The translations under genes and the position numbers were made by a program. 64,000 nt of DNA, taken from the NCBI RefSeq assembly GCF_004365355.1, contig NZ_SODP01000001.1, forward strand, positions 1,185,473-1,249,472, read 5' to 3'. Origin of the DNA: Kribbella pratensis (lineage in GTDB: Bacteria; Actinomycetota; Actinomycetes; Propionibacteriales; Kribbellaceae). The notes beneath the pieces are model-generated. The model was not told where the DNA came from. It did no database searches and saw nothing but the letters and a program-made list of their open reading frames with translations. This document shows positions 16,337-25,630 of the stretch, piece by piece (the stretch's first letter is position 1; each line of letters opens with the position of its first letter).

Positions 16337-17635
16337 ATGCGACGACTTCTGATTGCTGCCCTGGCTGTGCTCAGCCTCTCCGCGTTCCTCTCGCCGCCGG
16401 TGCACGCCGCGACCACTTCGGCCGTCTTCCCGAGCGAGATCGTCGGTGAGGACTTCCCCGATCCGGACGTGTTCCAGCAGAACGGCACCTGGTACGCGTA
16501 TTCGACCAACAACGGTCGCGGCACCGTCCCGGTCGCGACCGCCCCGAGCGCGAACGGACCGTGGACGATCCGCGGCGACGCGATGCCCGGCGGCCCGTCC
16601 GCCGCCTGGGCCCAGCCGGGACGCACCTGGGCGCCCGACGTCTACCCGAACGCCGACGGCACCTACACCCTCACCTACACCGCATGGCACAAGGCATCGG
16701 GCCACCAGTGCATCGGCGTGGCTACCGCGACCTCGCCGCTCGGCCCGTTCCAGCCGGTCGGTACGACGCCGCTGATCTGCCCGCTCGACCTGGGCGGCGC
16801 GATCGACCCCAACACGTTCGTGGCCAACGACGGCACCCGCTACCTGGTCTGGAAGAACGACGGCAACGCGATCGGCCAACCGTCCACGCTCTGGCTCACG
16901 CGTACGACGAACAACGGCCGGAGCCTGGTCGGTGGCAACACCGCGATGCTCACGTCGAGCGGTGTCATCGAGGCGCCGGACCTGGTCCAACGCGGCAGCC
17001 AGTACGTGCTGTTCTTCTCCGGCGGCGGGTACAACGACTGCAACTACCTCACGTCGTACGCGACCTCGACGAGTCTCAGCGGCCCGTGGACAACTGCGTA
17101 CCGGCCATTGATGACGACCGCGACGTTCGACAATGCGGTCTGTGGCCCTGGCGGTGCCGACGTCGTCGACAACAAGATCTTCCTGCACGGCTGGGTCGGG
17201 AATCAGCGGCATCTGTACGTCGCGGACATCGGCTGGGCGAACGACTACCCCGTGGTCCGTGGGAGCCGCGTCCGGTACGAGGCTGAGCGCGGCACACTCA
17301 ACCACTGCAGCGTCCGTGCCAACGCCGCCGGCGCCTCGGACGGCAAAGTGGTCGCGTACATCGACTACGCCGACTCCTGGGTCGAGAACACCGTCTTCGC
17401 GCCGGTCGCGGGCAGTTACACCCTGCACGTCGGGTACGCCAACGGATCGGCGTCCACCGCGAGCCACGGTCTCGTTGTCAACGGCAACAACGCGGGCTCG
17501 GTCAGCTACCCGGTCACCGACTGGGACAACTGGCACGAGAGCTCGGTCTCCGTCACGCTCAACGCCGGCTGGAACACGATCCGGCTGACGAAGGGCAACC
17601 TCTACACCGAGGTCGACTACCTCGAAGTGCAGTAG
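16337..17635 (+). CDS. Secreted glycoside hydrolase family 43-like enzyme with C-terminal CBM
   Basis: A 432-residue protein with a signal peptide (MRRLLIAALAVLSLSAFLS...VHA). The five-bladed propeller domain (about 30-305) carries DFPDPDVFQQ (catalytic base Asp), LGGAIDPNTFV (pKa-modulating Asp) and GVIEAPDLV (acid Glu), the usual GH43 triad. The C-terminal 120 residues (RYEAERGTLNHC...NTIRLTKGNLYTEVDYLEV) look like a CBM35/CBM6 beta-sandwich. It probably releases arabinose or xylose residues from plant polysaccharides outside the cell. It lies 168 bp from the divergent carboxypeptidase gene. Confidence 0.87.
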   Translation: MRRLLIAALAVLSLSAFLSPPVHAATTSAVFPSEIVGEDFPDPDVFQQNGTWYAYSTNNGRGTVPVATAPSANGPWTIRGDAMPGGPSAAWAQPGRTWAPDVYPNADGTYTLTYTAWHKASGHQCIGVATATSPLGPFQPVGTTPLICPLDLGGAIDPNTFVANDGTRYLVWKNDGNAIGQPSTLWLTRTTNNGRSLVGGNTAMLTSSGVIEAPDLVQRGSQYVLFFSGGGYNDCNYLTSYATSTSLSGPWTTAYRPLMTTATFDNAVCGPGGADVVDNKIFLHGWVGNQRHLYVADIGWANDYPVVRGSRVRYEAERGTLNHCSVRANAAGASDGKVVAYIDYADSWVENTVFAPVAGSYTLHVGYANGSASTASHGLVVNGNNAGSVSYPVTDWDNWHESSVSVTLNAGWNTIRLTKGNLYTEVDYLEVQ

Positions 17636-17701
17636 TTCCGTCGGCGCGACCCCGTAGTCTCGTACTGCACAAGGAGACGGACGGGGAGCACGAAACAAGC
17701 G

Positions 17702-19807
17702 ATGGCGAAACCACCAGAACAGGTGTACGACGACCGGCGGCGGCGACCGGTGTGGCTGGATCTCCGCCGTACCGGTCGCGGCCTGCAGGCGATGTTGTAC
17801 GGCGGTCTCGCGTCGCTGATCTCGCTGGTGATCACGTTCTGGACGCTGCCGCAGATCAGCAGCGACGGCCGGCTACCGATCTTCCGGCTGGTCGTCCTGC
17901 TGGCGGTGTTCTCGGTGCTGATGCGCTGGGTGCTGGCCGGCGTCGCGGTGCTGATCGGCTCGCTCGGCGTTCTGATCGGCGGGCTGCTGTCACAGTTCGG
18001 GGTCGTCTACCTCGCGATCACCGTCGACCCCGGAGTGGACCTGCACGGTGGGGTCGAGGCGCCGGTGCTGGTGGCGATCTGGATGTCCTCGATCAGCGCC
18101 TTCGTCGGCTGGGTCGCGTACGCCGGCAGTGACGACGCATACGTCGCGGAGGTGATGCGGGTCGTGCACCGCCGGGCCCGGCGGATCCAGCCCGCGCCGA
18201 AGACCGGCCTGCTGATCATCCAGATCGACGGGCTGTCCGCGCCGCTGCTCAACTGGATGGTCCTGGCCGGCAACCTGCCGAACCTCGGCGGCTGGATCCG
18301 CGAGGGCAACCACTCGATGCTCGCCTGGCACACCGGCGTACCGGCGACCACGCCCGCGAGCCAGGCCGGCATCCTGCACGGCGGGTCGAAGCACATCCCG
18401 GCGTTCCGTTGGTACGAGAAGGAGACCGGCCGGGTGATGGTCACGAACCGTGGCCGGGACGCGGCGGAGCTCGAGGAACGGATGTCGACCGGACGCGGCC
18501 TGCTCGCGGACGGCGGTGTCAGCATCAGCAACAACTGGTCCGGTGACGCGGAGAAGTGCGAGCTGGTGTTCAGCCGGGCCGCCCTGCCGAACAGCCGCAG
18601 CCACGGGTACGTCCGGTTCTTCTCGAGTCCGCAGGGTGCCGCCCGCGGGCTGATCCTGTGTGTCGCGGAGATGATCAAGGAGCTGCACCAGGCCCGGCGG
18701 CAACGCGTCCGGCATCTGGTCCCGCGAGTGAAACGCGGCGGTGGGTACATCTTCCTGCGCGCGATCACCAACGTGCTGCTCCGCGACCTGAACGTCTCGC
18801 TGATCACCGACGAGCTGGTCAAGGGCACACCGGTCATCTACTGCGACTTCGTCGACTACGACGAGGTCGCACACCACGCCGGTCCGACCCGGGCCGAGTC
18901 GCTGCAGACACTCGAAGGACTGGACCGCGTGCTCGGCGCGCTCCAGCGGATCATCGACATCCTGCCGCACTCGTACGAGATCGTCGTGCTGTCCGACCAC
19001 GGCCAGAGCCAGGGCTCCACGTTCCACCAGCGGTACGGCCGGACGCTGACCGAGGTGGTCGACGACCTGGTCGACACCACCAAGGAGCCGGTCGCGGCGG
19101 TCGGCAAGTCCGAGGGCTGGGGTCCGGTCAACGCGTTCCTCACCGAGCTGGCGATGCGCCGCAGCGTGGCCGGCTCCATGACCCGCAGGGCGCTGCACGT
19201 GAAGAGCGGCGAGGTCCAGCTCGGTCCGAAGGACTGCGAGCCGGTGGTCGCTCCCGACGAGCAGATGGTCGTTACCGCATCCGGGAACCTGGCACTGATC
19301 TACCTTGCCACGACGCCTGGTCGGGTGCCGTTGGAGGAGATCGAGCTGCTGCATCCGAAGCTGATCCCGGGCCTCGCGATGCATCCCGGCATCGGGTTCG
19401 TAGTGGTCGACTCGCTCGCCGAAGGACCGGTCGCGATCGGTCGGGCCGGAGTTCGCGTACTGCGGTCCGGGCGCGTCGAGGGCGAGGACCCGCTCGCGCC
19501 GTTCGGCGAACTGGCGGCCGCGTCGATGCTCCGGCAGGCAGAGATGGCGCACAACGGTGATCTCGTCGTGGTCAGCCGGCTGGACGATTACACGCACGAG
19601 GTGGCGGCGTTCGAGGAGCTGGTCGGTTGCCACGGCGGGATCGGCGGCTGGCAGACCGACGCGGTCCTGGTGCACCCGTCGCGCTGGGAGCTGAACGAGA
19701 CTCCCGTAGGCTCCGACGCGGTCCATGAAGTGCTGGTCGGCTGGCTGGAGCAGCTGGGGCACCGCAAGGACCTGAAGGAACCGGTCGAGTCGAAGGTTGA
19801 GGCCTGA
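17702..19807 (+). CDS. Membrane-anchored alkaline-phosphatase-superfamily phosphodiesterase
   Basis: A 701-residue protein. Residues about 30-145 contain four hydrophobic helices, then a basic linker. The enzymatic domain starts with LLIIQIDGLSAPLL (first metal-binding Asp) and has TTPASQAG (likely nucleophile Thr), DFVDYDEVAHHAGP (Asp/His ligands) and VLSDHGQSQGSTF (Asp/His ligands). This is the type I phosphodiesterase/nucleotide pyrophosphatase fold. The domain after the helices may face either side of the membrane. It is followed closely by an MBL-fold hydrolase and a DedA protein, which suggests a lipid- or envelope-phosphate role. The substrate is unknown. Confidence 0.8.
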   Translation: MAKPPEQVYDDRRRRPVWLDLRRTGRGLQAMLYGGLASLISLVITFWTLPQISSDGRLPIFRLVVLLAVFSVLMRWVLAGVAVLIGSLGVLIGGLLSQFGVVYLAITVDPGVDLHGGVEAPVLVAIWMSSISAFVGWVAYAGSDDAYVAEVMRVVHRRARRIQPAPKTGLLIIQIDGLSAPLLNWMVLAGNLPNLGGWIREGNHSMLAWHTGVPATTPASQAGILHGGSKHIPAFRWYEKETGRVMVTNRGRDAAELEERMSTGRGLLADGGVSISNNWSGDAEKCELVFSRAALPNSRSHGYVRFFSSPQGAARGLILCVAEMIKELHQARRQRVRHLVPRVKRGGGYIFLRAITNVLLRDLNVSLITDELVKGTPVIYCDFVDYDEVAHHAGPTRAESLQTLEGLDRVLGALQRIIDILPHSYEIVVLSDHGQSQGSTFHQRYGRTLTEVVDDLVDTTKEPVAAVGKSEGWGPVNAFLTELAMRRSVAGSMTRRALHVKSGEVQLGPKDCEPVVAPDEQMVVTASGNLALIYLATTPGRVPLEEIELLHPKLIPGLAMHPGIGFVVVDSLAEGPVAIGRAGVRVLRSGRVEGEDPLAPFGELAAASMLRQAEMAHNGDLVVVSRLDDYTHEVAAFEELVGCHGGIGGWQTDAVLVHPSRWELNETPVGSDAVHEVLVGWLEQLGHRKDLKEPVESKVEA

Positions 19808-19810
19808 AGC

Positions 19811-20575
19811 GTGCGAATCACCTGGTGGGGGCACGCCACCACCACCATCGAGGCGAGCGGCACGCGGCTCCTGACCGATCCGGTGCTGACCTCGCGGATC
19901 GCGCACCTGCGCCGCCGCCGCGGTCCGAACCCGTCACCCGAGGCGCGGCACTGCGACGCGGTCCTGGTCTCGCATCTGCACGCCGACCACCTGCACCTCA
20001 CCTCGCTGCCGCTGGTCGCGCCGGACGCCGCGTTGGTGGTGCCGCGCGGCGCGGCGAAGCTGATCCACGCCGACAGCGGACCGGCGTACTCCGAGCGCTG
20101 CATCGAAGTTGCCCCGGGCAATCAAATCACGATCGGATCGCTCGAGATCACCGTCGTCACGGCCCATCACGACGGGCGGCGCCTGCCCTGGTCGTCGTAC
20201 TCCGCGCAGGCGGTGGGCTACCGGATCGACAGCTCGCCGAGTGTCTGGTTCGCCGGCGACACGGACCTGTACGACGGGTTGGCGGCGGAGGCCGGTCAGG
20301 TCGACCTTGCGCTGGTGCCGGTGGGTGGATGGGGGCCGTCGCTCGGGCCGGGACACCTGGATCCGGTGCGGGCGGCTGAGGCGGTGCGGCGGGTCGGCGC
20401 TTCGAGGGCGGTGCCGGTACATTTCGGGACGTTCTGGCCGATCGGCTTCGATTGGGTCAAACCGGAGTTGTTCCTCCCACCGGGGGACAGGTTCCGGGCC
20501 GCGATGGCCGAGGTGGACCCCGCGGTGAAGGTGGAGCTCCTGGTGCCGGGCGAATCGCTCGAGGTGCAGGCGTGA
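19811..20575 (+). CDS. MBL-fold metal-dependent hydrolase
   Basis: A 254-residue metallo-beta-lactamase-fold protein of the UlaG/NAPE-PLD-like type. The metal site is VSHLHADHLH (HXHXDH), with later ligands in VTAHHDGR, WFAGDTDLY and PVHFGTFWP. It begins with the typical MRITWWGHATTTIEASG (GTG at 19811), four bases after the preceding stop. Related enzymes hydrolyse phosphodiester or lactone bonds; given the flanking phosphodiesterase and DedA genes, a lipid-linked phosphoester is a reasonable guess. It overlaps DedA by GTGA. Confidence 0.85.
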   Translation: MRITWWGHATTTIEASGTRLLTDPVLTSRIAHLRRRRGPNPSPEARHCDAVLVSHLHADHLHLTSLPLVAPDAALVVPRGAAKLIHADSGPAYSERCIEVAPGNQITIGSLEITVVTAHHDGRRLPWSSYSAQAVGYRIDSSPSVWFAGDTDLYDGLAAEAGQVDLALVPVGGWGPSLGPGHLDPVRAAEAVRRVGASRAVPVHFGTFWPIGFDWVKPELFLPPGDRFRAAMAEVDPAVKVELLVPGESLEVQA

Positions 20576-21153
20576 GCGGAGACGCCAAGTTCGACCTTTG
20601 GTACCTGTTGGCTTTGGCGGGGGCGGTGCTGATCGGAGCGGTGCTTCCTGTGCTGCCGACGGGCGCCGCGGTCTCGGCCGGCGCCGTACTGGCGTCGCAC
20701 AACAACCCGATCGGGTTGGGCGGGGTGCTGATCGCAGGCGCCGCGGGTGCCTATATCGGCGACCTGATCGTGTACGCCGGGTGCCGCTTCGGCGGCGAGC
20801 GACTGGCCAAGCGGATCGGGTGGTTGCGGGACAACGCGTCGCTCGACGCGCTCCGGGACAGGTTGTCCGAGCACGAGATCGGCGTACTGCTGACGTCGCG
20901 GCTGATCCCCGGCGGACGCGTGCCCGTGCTGCTGGCGGCCGGCCTGGCCGGGTATCCGTGGGAGCGGTTCGCGCTGGTCGATCTGGCCGCGTCCTCGCTG
21001 TGGGCCGCGGTCTACATGGCGATCGGACTGCTCGGCTACGCGCTCTTCGACGAGCCGTGGCAGGGCGTGCTGGCGGCGATCGTGCTGGTCATCCTCACCA
21101 CCGTCGTCAGCAGCCTGGTCCAGCGCGCCCGGCGGAAGTCACACCCCGAATGA
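20572..21153 (+). CDS. DedA-family membrane protein
   Basis: A 193-residue integral membrane protein. The DedA/VTT signature appears as GAAGAYIGDLIVYAGCRFGG and LTSRLIPGGRVPVLLAAGLAGYPWERFALVDL, where the arginine and glycines are conserved. DedA proteins are linked to undecaprenyl-phosphate or phospholipid flipping. It is the third gene of an overlapping operon with a phosphodiesterase and an MBL hydrolase. Its end overlaps the convergent TIGR03085 gene by 15 nt. Confidence 0.88.
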   Translation: MSGDAKFDLWYLLALAGAVLIGAVLPVLPTGAAVSAGAVLASHNNPIGLGGVLIAGAAGAYIGDLIVYAGCRFGGERLAKRIGWLRDNASLDALRDRLSEHEIGVLLTSRLIPGGRVPVLLAAGLAGYPWERFALVDLAASSLWAAVYMAIGLLGYALFDEPWQGVLAAIVLVILTTVVSSLVQRARRKSHPE

Positions 21154-21780
21154 CGCGTTGCGGAGCTGATCCACAGCCTCCGCCTCGCCGTCCAGTTCTA
21201 CGTCGGCCACCTGCTGACGCCCGAAACAGAACAGCACCAGCTCACCCGGCTCACCCGTCACGGTCACCGAACCCAGCTCGGTCGGCCGCTTCGCGACCGC
21301 CGTCGTGCCGTCGGGCCGCCTGAGGACCAGGCCGCTCGGCGATTTCCGGGTCATCGTCTTCGATGCCAGCCGGACCGCCTTCCACAGGCCCTCCTGCTGA
21401 TCGGCGGGCAGCGTGCGAACGACGTACGCCGGTTGCGCGCGGCGGACGTCTTCGTGATGCACGAAGTACTCGGTCGTGTTGAGCTGGTGACCGATCTTCG
21501 GCAGGGCATAGATGGAGACCGCGGGCGGCCCGTTGCGGACCTTGTCGACCACCTCAGTGAAGCTGTAGCGCTCCTTGGCCCGCTTCATTCTTCGCTCGGT
21601 GGTGTCGGCCAGCGCCGCGATCATGATCCCGGGACCGGCCATCGGGTCGGCCTCCCGGACGTACAGGTGGACCGCGAGGTCGTAGGTGTCCCACCCCTCA
21701 CACAGCGTGGGCTGATCAGGCCCCAGCTGGTCGAGCAGGTCACTGAGCGCAAGTCGTTCTACCCGGCTGTAGTCGGTCAC
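21139..21780 (-). CDS. TIGR03085-family metal-binding protein (DinB/MDMPI-like)
   Basis: A 213-residue protein starting at GTG 21780 (MTDYSRVERLALSDLL). It has the family pattern: an N-terminal four-helix DinB-like fold with PTLCEGWDTYDLAVHLYVREADP (His and nearby acidic ligands), TEYFVHHEDVRRAQP (second His cluster), and a small beta-rich C-terminal domain resembling SCP2 (VTVTGEPGELVLFCFGR). Such actinobacterial proteins are presumed metal-dependent and thiol-linked, like mycothiol-dependent maleylpyruvate isomerase, but their substrate is not known. It is divergent from the ABC exporter operon. Confidence 0.83.
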   Translation of the reverse strand: MTDYSRVERLALSDLLDQLGPDQPTLCEGWDTYDLAVHLYVREADPMAGPGIMIAALADTTERRMKRAKERYSFTEVVDKVRNGPPAVSIYALPKIGHQLNTTEYFVHHEDVRRAQPAYVVRTLPADQQEGLWKAVRLASKTMTRKSPSGLVLRRPDGTTAVAKRPTELGSVTVTGEPGELVLFCFGRQQVADVELDGEAEAVDQLRNASFGV

Positions 21781-21873
21781 ATACTCGATCGTAGTTGTCG
21801 GGTGCGGGTGGCAGAATGTCAATCGTTGTCATGCCTGTGTCCCACGTATGCACCTGACTGCCTGGAGTGTGTC

Positions 21874-23715
21874 TTGCCTGTCCCGAAAGTCCCCGACAAG
21901 GGCAGCGTCACCCGGCGGGGGTTCGGGGTGCTGCGGGTCGCGATCTGGGAGGAGCCGGGCATCTTCGCGCTGTCCGTGCTCGCCAGCATGCTGTACGGCG
22001 GGATGACGGTGGCCGGCGGCTGGGCCCTGGGCTGGTCGACCGATCACGTGATCCGGCCCGCGTTCGAGAGCGGCGAGACCACCACCGGCGCGATCGTCAC
22101 GCTGATCTCGCTGTTCCTCGGGATCGCGATCCTGAACGCGATCGGCGTCGTCGGGCGGCGCCTCGGGGCCGGCGTGATGCAGTTCCGGCTGCAGGCGACG
22201 TACCGCAACCGCGTCACCCGGCAGTACCTAAAGCTTCCGCTCGAGTGGCACCACCAGCACTCGACCGGCATGTTGCTGTCGAACGCGAACGCCGACGTGG
22301 AGTCGACCTGGTTCGTGATCGCGCCGCTGCCGATGGCGATCGGCGTGATCGCGATGCTGGTGTTCGCGACGATCGCGATGTTCGCGGCCGACGTCTGGCT
22401 GGCCCTGGTGGGATGCCTGGTGTTCCCGCTGGTCTTCATCGCGAACGTGATCTTCCAGCGCTACCTGCAGCCGCTCGCGACCCGGGCGCAGCAGCTTCGC
22501 GCCGACGTCTCCGAGGTGGCGCACGAGTCGTTCGACGGCGCGCTCGTGGTCAAGACGCTGGGCCGGGAGGCCGCCGAGACCGAGCGGTTCCGCGGTCCCA
22601 CGAACGCGCTGCGCGACGCGAACATCGCGGTCAACAAGGCCCGCGGCATGTTCGACCCGGTCATCGACGGTCTGCCCCGGCTCGGCGTCCTCGCCGTGCT
22701 GCTGGTCGGCGTCGGCCGGGTGCGGTCCGGCGGCGCGGATGCCGGTGACGTCGTGCAGGTGGCGTTCCTGTTCACGCTGATCGGCTTCCCGATCCGGGCG
22801 CTCGGCTGGGTGCTCGGTGAGCTCCCGCGGTCCGTCGTCGGCTGGGACCGGGTGCAGCGCGTGCTGACGGCCACGGGCGGGATGGAGTACGGCGAGGCGC
22901 GGCTGACGTCGACGAAGGCGGCCCGGCTGCAGGTGGCCGGCGTACGGTTCGGATACCTGCCCGAGCGTGACGTGCTCGCCGGGATGGACTTCACCATCGA
23001 GCCCGGGCGGACGGTCGCGGTCGTCGGGCCGACGGGCGCCGGCAAGTCCACGCTGACCACGCTGCTCACCCGGCTCGTCGACCCGGAGCAGGGCGCAGTC
23101 AAGGTCGACGGGGTCGATCTGCGGGACCTGGCGCGCGACGAACTGGCCGGCTCGGTCGCGCTGGTCGCGCAGACGGCGTTCTTGTTCGACGACACGATCC
23201 GCGGCAACATCACGCTCGGCGGCGACTACAGCGACGACGACGTGTGGGAGGCGCTGCGGATCGCGCAGGGTGACGGATTCGTGAAGGCGCTGCCCGAGGG
23301 ACTCGACACCAAGGTCGGCGAGCGCGGTACGACGCTGTCCGGCGGGCAGCGGCAGCGGATCGCGCTGGCCCGTGCCCTCGTACGCCGACCGCGGCTGCTG
23401 ATCCTGGACGACGCGACGAGCGCCGTCGACCCGCAGGTGGAGGCACGCATCCTGGCCGGGCTGCGAAGCGCCGTCCACGACGACGCCGGAGCGGCGACAA
23501 CCGTGCTGGTGATCGCGTACCGGAAGGCGACGATCTCGCTCGCCGACGAGGTGCTGTTCATGGACGACGGCCGGATCTTGGCGCACGGCACCCATACCGA
23601 GCTGCAGTCGTCGACACCGGCGTACCGGGACCTGGTCGACGCGTACGAGAACGACGCCGAGCGCCGCCTGGAAGAGGCGGAGCTCGATCTCGATGCCGAA
23701 GGAGCAACAGCGTGA
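21874..23715 (+). CDS. Heterodimeric ABC exporter subunit, ATPase-degenerate half
   Basis: A 613-residue half-transporter: six TM helices (about 25-320), then an NBD with Walker A GPTGAGKST (about 385), signature LSGGQRQR (about 487), Walker B LLILDDATSAVD (about 507) and IAYRK at the H-loop (about 546). The catalytic Glu is Asp and the switch His is Tyr, so its own ATP site should be weak. The next gene supplies the partner. I chose TTG at 21874 because GGAG lies six bases upstream and no closer ATG/GTG fits. The exported substrate is unknown; lipids or drugs are typical. Confidence 0.9.
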   Translation: MPVPKVPDKGSVTRRGFGVLRVAIWEEPGIFALSVLASMLYGGMTVAGGWALGWSTDHVIRPAFESGETTTGAIVTLISLFLGIAILNAIGVVGRRLGAGVMQFRLQATYRNRVTRQYLKLPLEWHHQHSTGMLLSNANADVESTWFVIAPLPMAIGVIAMLVFATIAMFAADVWLALVGCLVFPLVFIANVIFQRYLQPLATRAQQLRADVSEVAHESFDGALVVKTLGREAAETERFRGPTNALRDANIAVNKARGMFDPVIDGLPRLGVLAVLLVGVGRVRSGGADAGDVVQVAFLFTLIGFPIRALGWVLGELPRSVVGWDRVQRVLTATGGMEYGEARLTSTKAARLQVAGVRFGYLPERDVLAGMDFTIEPGRTVAVVGPTGAGKSTLTTLLTRLVDPEQGAVKVDGVDLRDLARDELAGSVALVAQTAFLFDDTIRGNITLGGDYSDDDVWEALRIAQGDGFVKALPEGLDTKVGERGTTLSGGQRQRIALARALVRRPRLLILDDATSAVDPQVEARILAGLRSAVHDDAGAATTVLVIAYRKATISLADEVLFMDDGRILAHGTHTELQSSTPAYRDLVDAYENDAERRLEEAELDLDAEGATA

Positions 23716-25508
23716 GTGCCGCGGAAGCGTCTCGGCTTGACCATGGCGACAATGCCGGTGGTCTGCAGACCCTCAAGGACGGTTTGAAGGTCTCACCGGA
23801 GTTGGGGCGCGGATGGGGGCTGACCGGGATTCTCGCGTTGACGATGACCGCCGGGCGGATCGTCGTACCGATCGCTGTGCAGCAGACGATCGACAAGGGA
23901 CTGTCCGGTCCCAACGGTCCGGACATGTCGTACGTCGCCTGGATGTGCCTCGTCTGCGCGCTGGGCGTGATCCTGACCGCCGGAGCGTCGTACCTGACGA
24001 CTGTCCGGCTCGCGATCAACTCCGAGTCCGGGCTGGCGACGATGCGGATCAAGGCGTTCCGGCACGTGCACGACCTGCCGGTGCTCACGCAGAGCACCGA
24101 GCGGCGCGGCGCGCTGGTCAGCCGGGTCACGTCGGATGTGGACACGGTGTCGCAGTTCCTGCAGTTCGGCGGGTTCATCTTCATCGTGAGCCTCGGGCAG
24201 ATGGCGCTGGCGACCGTGGTGATGTTCTTCTACTCCTGGCAGCTCGCGCTGGTCGTGCTGCTGTGCTTCATCCCGCTGTTCGCCAGCCTGAAGTACCTGC
24301 AGCGCGCGATGTCGGCGGCGTACGGCGTGGTCCGCGCGAAGGTCGGCGAGATGCTGTCGGCGATCTCGGAGCCGGTCGTCGGCGCGCAGGTGGTCCGCTC
24401 GTACGCGATCGAGAAGCGGACGCAGGACCGCATCGACGCGTCGATCGAGGACTACCGCAAGACCGCGACCAAGGCGCAGGCGATCACCGGTCTGACCTTC
24501 TCGATCGGTGGTCTGGCGGCCGGTTTAGCGAACGCGGGCGTGCTGACGGTCGGCGTACTGCTCGGGGTGGACAAGCAGGCGACGCTGGGCGAGCTGCTCG
24601 CGTTCATGTTCCTGGTGTCGCTGTTCTCGGACCCGGTCCAGATCGCGACGCAGGTGCTGACCGACGCACGGAGCGCGTTCGCCGGGTGGCGGCGGGTGCT
24701 CGGCGTGATCGCGACGCCGGCCGACGTCGTGGACCCCGGCGAAGACGGTGTGAAGCAGGCGCGCGGGCCGATCACGGTCGAGTTCAACCACGTCGATTTC
24801 GCTTATCCGGAAGGCGAGCTGGTGCTCCGCGATGTCAACGCACGGATCGCGCCGCATCGGCGGGTCGCGGTCGTGGGCGAGACCGGATCCGGGAAGACGA
24901 CGTTCGCGAAGCTGCTGACCCGGTTGATGGACCCGACCTCGGGCGCGGTCAGGCTCGACGGAGTGGACGCTCGCGAGATTTCCTTCGAGTCGCTGCGGGA
25001 GCGGGTCGTGATGGTGCCGCAGGACGGGTACCTGTTCGATGCGTCACTGGCCGAGAACGTTCGGTTCGGCCGGCCCGAGGTGACCGACGCGGAGTTGGTG
25101 ACGGCGTTCGAGTCGCTCGGGCTGACGGACTGGCTGGAGTCGTTGCCCGACGGTCTGCAATCGCCGGTCGGCCAGCGCGGTGAATCGCTGTCGGCGGGGG
25201 AGCGGCAGCTGGTCGCGCTGGTCCGCGCCAACATCGCGGACCCGGACCTGCTCGTGCTCGACGAGGCGACGTCCGCGGTCGACCCGGGCACCGAGGTGCG
25301 GGTCAACGCGGCGCTCGAGCGACTGATGGCCGGGCGTACGTCGGTGACGATCGCGCACCGGCTCTCGACGGCCGAGGCCGCTGATGAAGTGCTGGTGTTC
25401 GACGACGGGAAGATCGTCGAACGCGGACCGCACGCCGAGCTGGTCGGCGCCGGTGGCGTGTACACGCAACTCCACGACAGCTGGATCGCCCAACGGAGCG
25501 CGGTCTGA
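23712..25508 (+). CDS. Heterodimeric ABC exporter subunit, catalytic half
   Basis: A 598-residue half-transporter with six TM helices and an NBD: Walker A GETGSGKTT (about 387), Q-loop VPQDGYLF, signature LSAGERQ (about 492), Walker B LLVLDEATSAVD with the catalytic Glu, and TIAHRLS with the switch His. The signature departs from LSGGQ. That degenerate signature would pair with the weak Walker site of the upstream subunit, leaving one good ATP site, as in BmrCD or TM287/288. GTGA overlap with the upstream gene shows co-translation. Confidence 0.92.
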   Translation: MSAAEASRLDHGDNAGGLQTLKDGLKVSPELGRGWGLTGILALTMTAGRIVVPIAVQQTIDKGLSGPNGPDMSYVAWMCLVCALGVILTAGASYLTTVRLAINSESGLATMRIKAFRHVHDLPVLTQSTERRGALVSRVTSDVDTVSQFLQFGGFIFIVSLGQMALATVVMFFYSWQLALVVLLCFIPLFASLKYLQRAMSAAYGVVRAKVGEMLSAISEPVVGAQVVRSYAIEKRTQDRIDASIEDYRKTATKAQAITGLTFSIGGLAAGLANAGVLTVGVLLGVDKQATLGELLAFMFLVSLFSDPVQIATQVLTDARSAFAGWRRVLGVIATPADVVDPGEDGVKQARGPITVEFNHVDFAYPEGELVLRDVNARIAPHRRVAVVGETGSGKTTFAKLLTRLMDPTSGAVRLDGVDAREISFESLRERVVMVPQDGYLFDASLAENVRFGRPEVTDAELVTAFESLGLTDWLESLPDGLQSPVGQRGESLSAGERQLVALVRANIADPDLLVLDEATSAVDPGTEVRVNAALERLMAGRTSVTIAHRLSTAEAADEVLVFDDGKIVERGPHAELVGAGGVYTQLHDSWIAQRSAV

Positions 25509-25510
25509 CC

Positions 25511-25625
25511 CAATTTGCCTGGCTGACCAGGCGATTTGCCTGGCCAGCCAGGCAAATCGGGGGTTCGTGACCCGTTCTCAGGGTGTGGAACCCCCCCGTT
25601 TCGCTGGCTGACCAGGCAAATGGGG
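25511..25625. repeat. Palindromic intergenic repeats between convergent genes
   Basis: A perfect palindrome occupies 25533-25558 (two 12-bp arms, GATTTGCCTGGC and its complement, around CA). Related partial copies of TTTGCCTGGCTGACCAGGC lie at about 25513-25532 and about 25602-25621. The interval separates converging genes (stops at 25508 and 25631), so it probably terminates both. The centre of each copy resembles the CTCACCAGGC core of the 6707-7108 array, but homology is not shown. Confidence 0.65.
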
Positions 25626-25630
25626 TCGGG

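Noticed and set aside
14600..17698. A single 1032-residue protein covering the carboxypeptidase and the antisense of the GH43 gene.
   Set aside because: Only the last 522 residues match a PBP4-type enzyme with a proper signal sequence; the rest is shadow of the GH43 gene.
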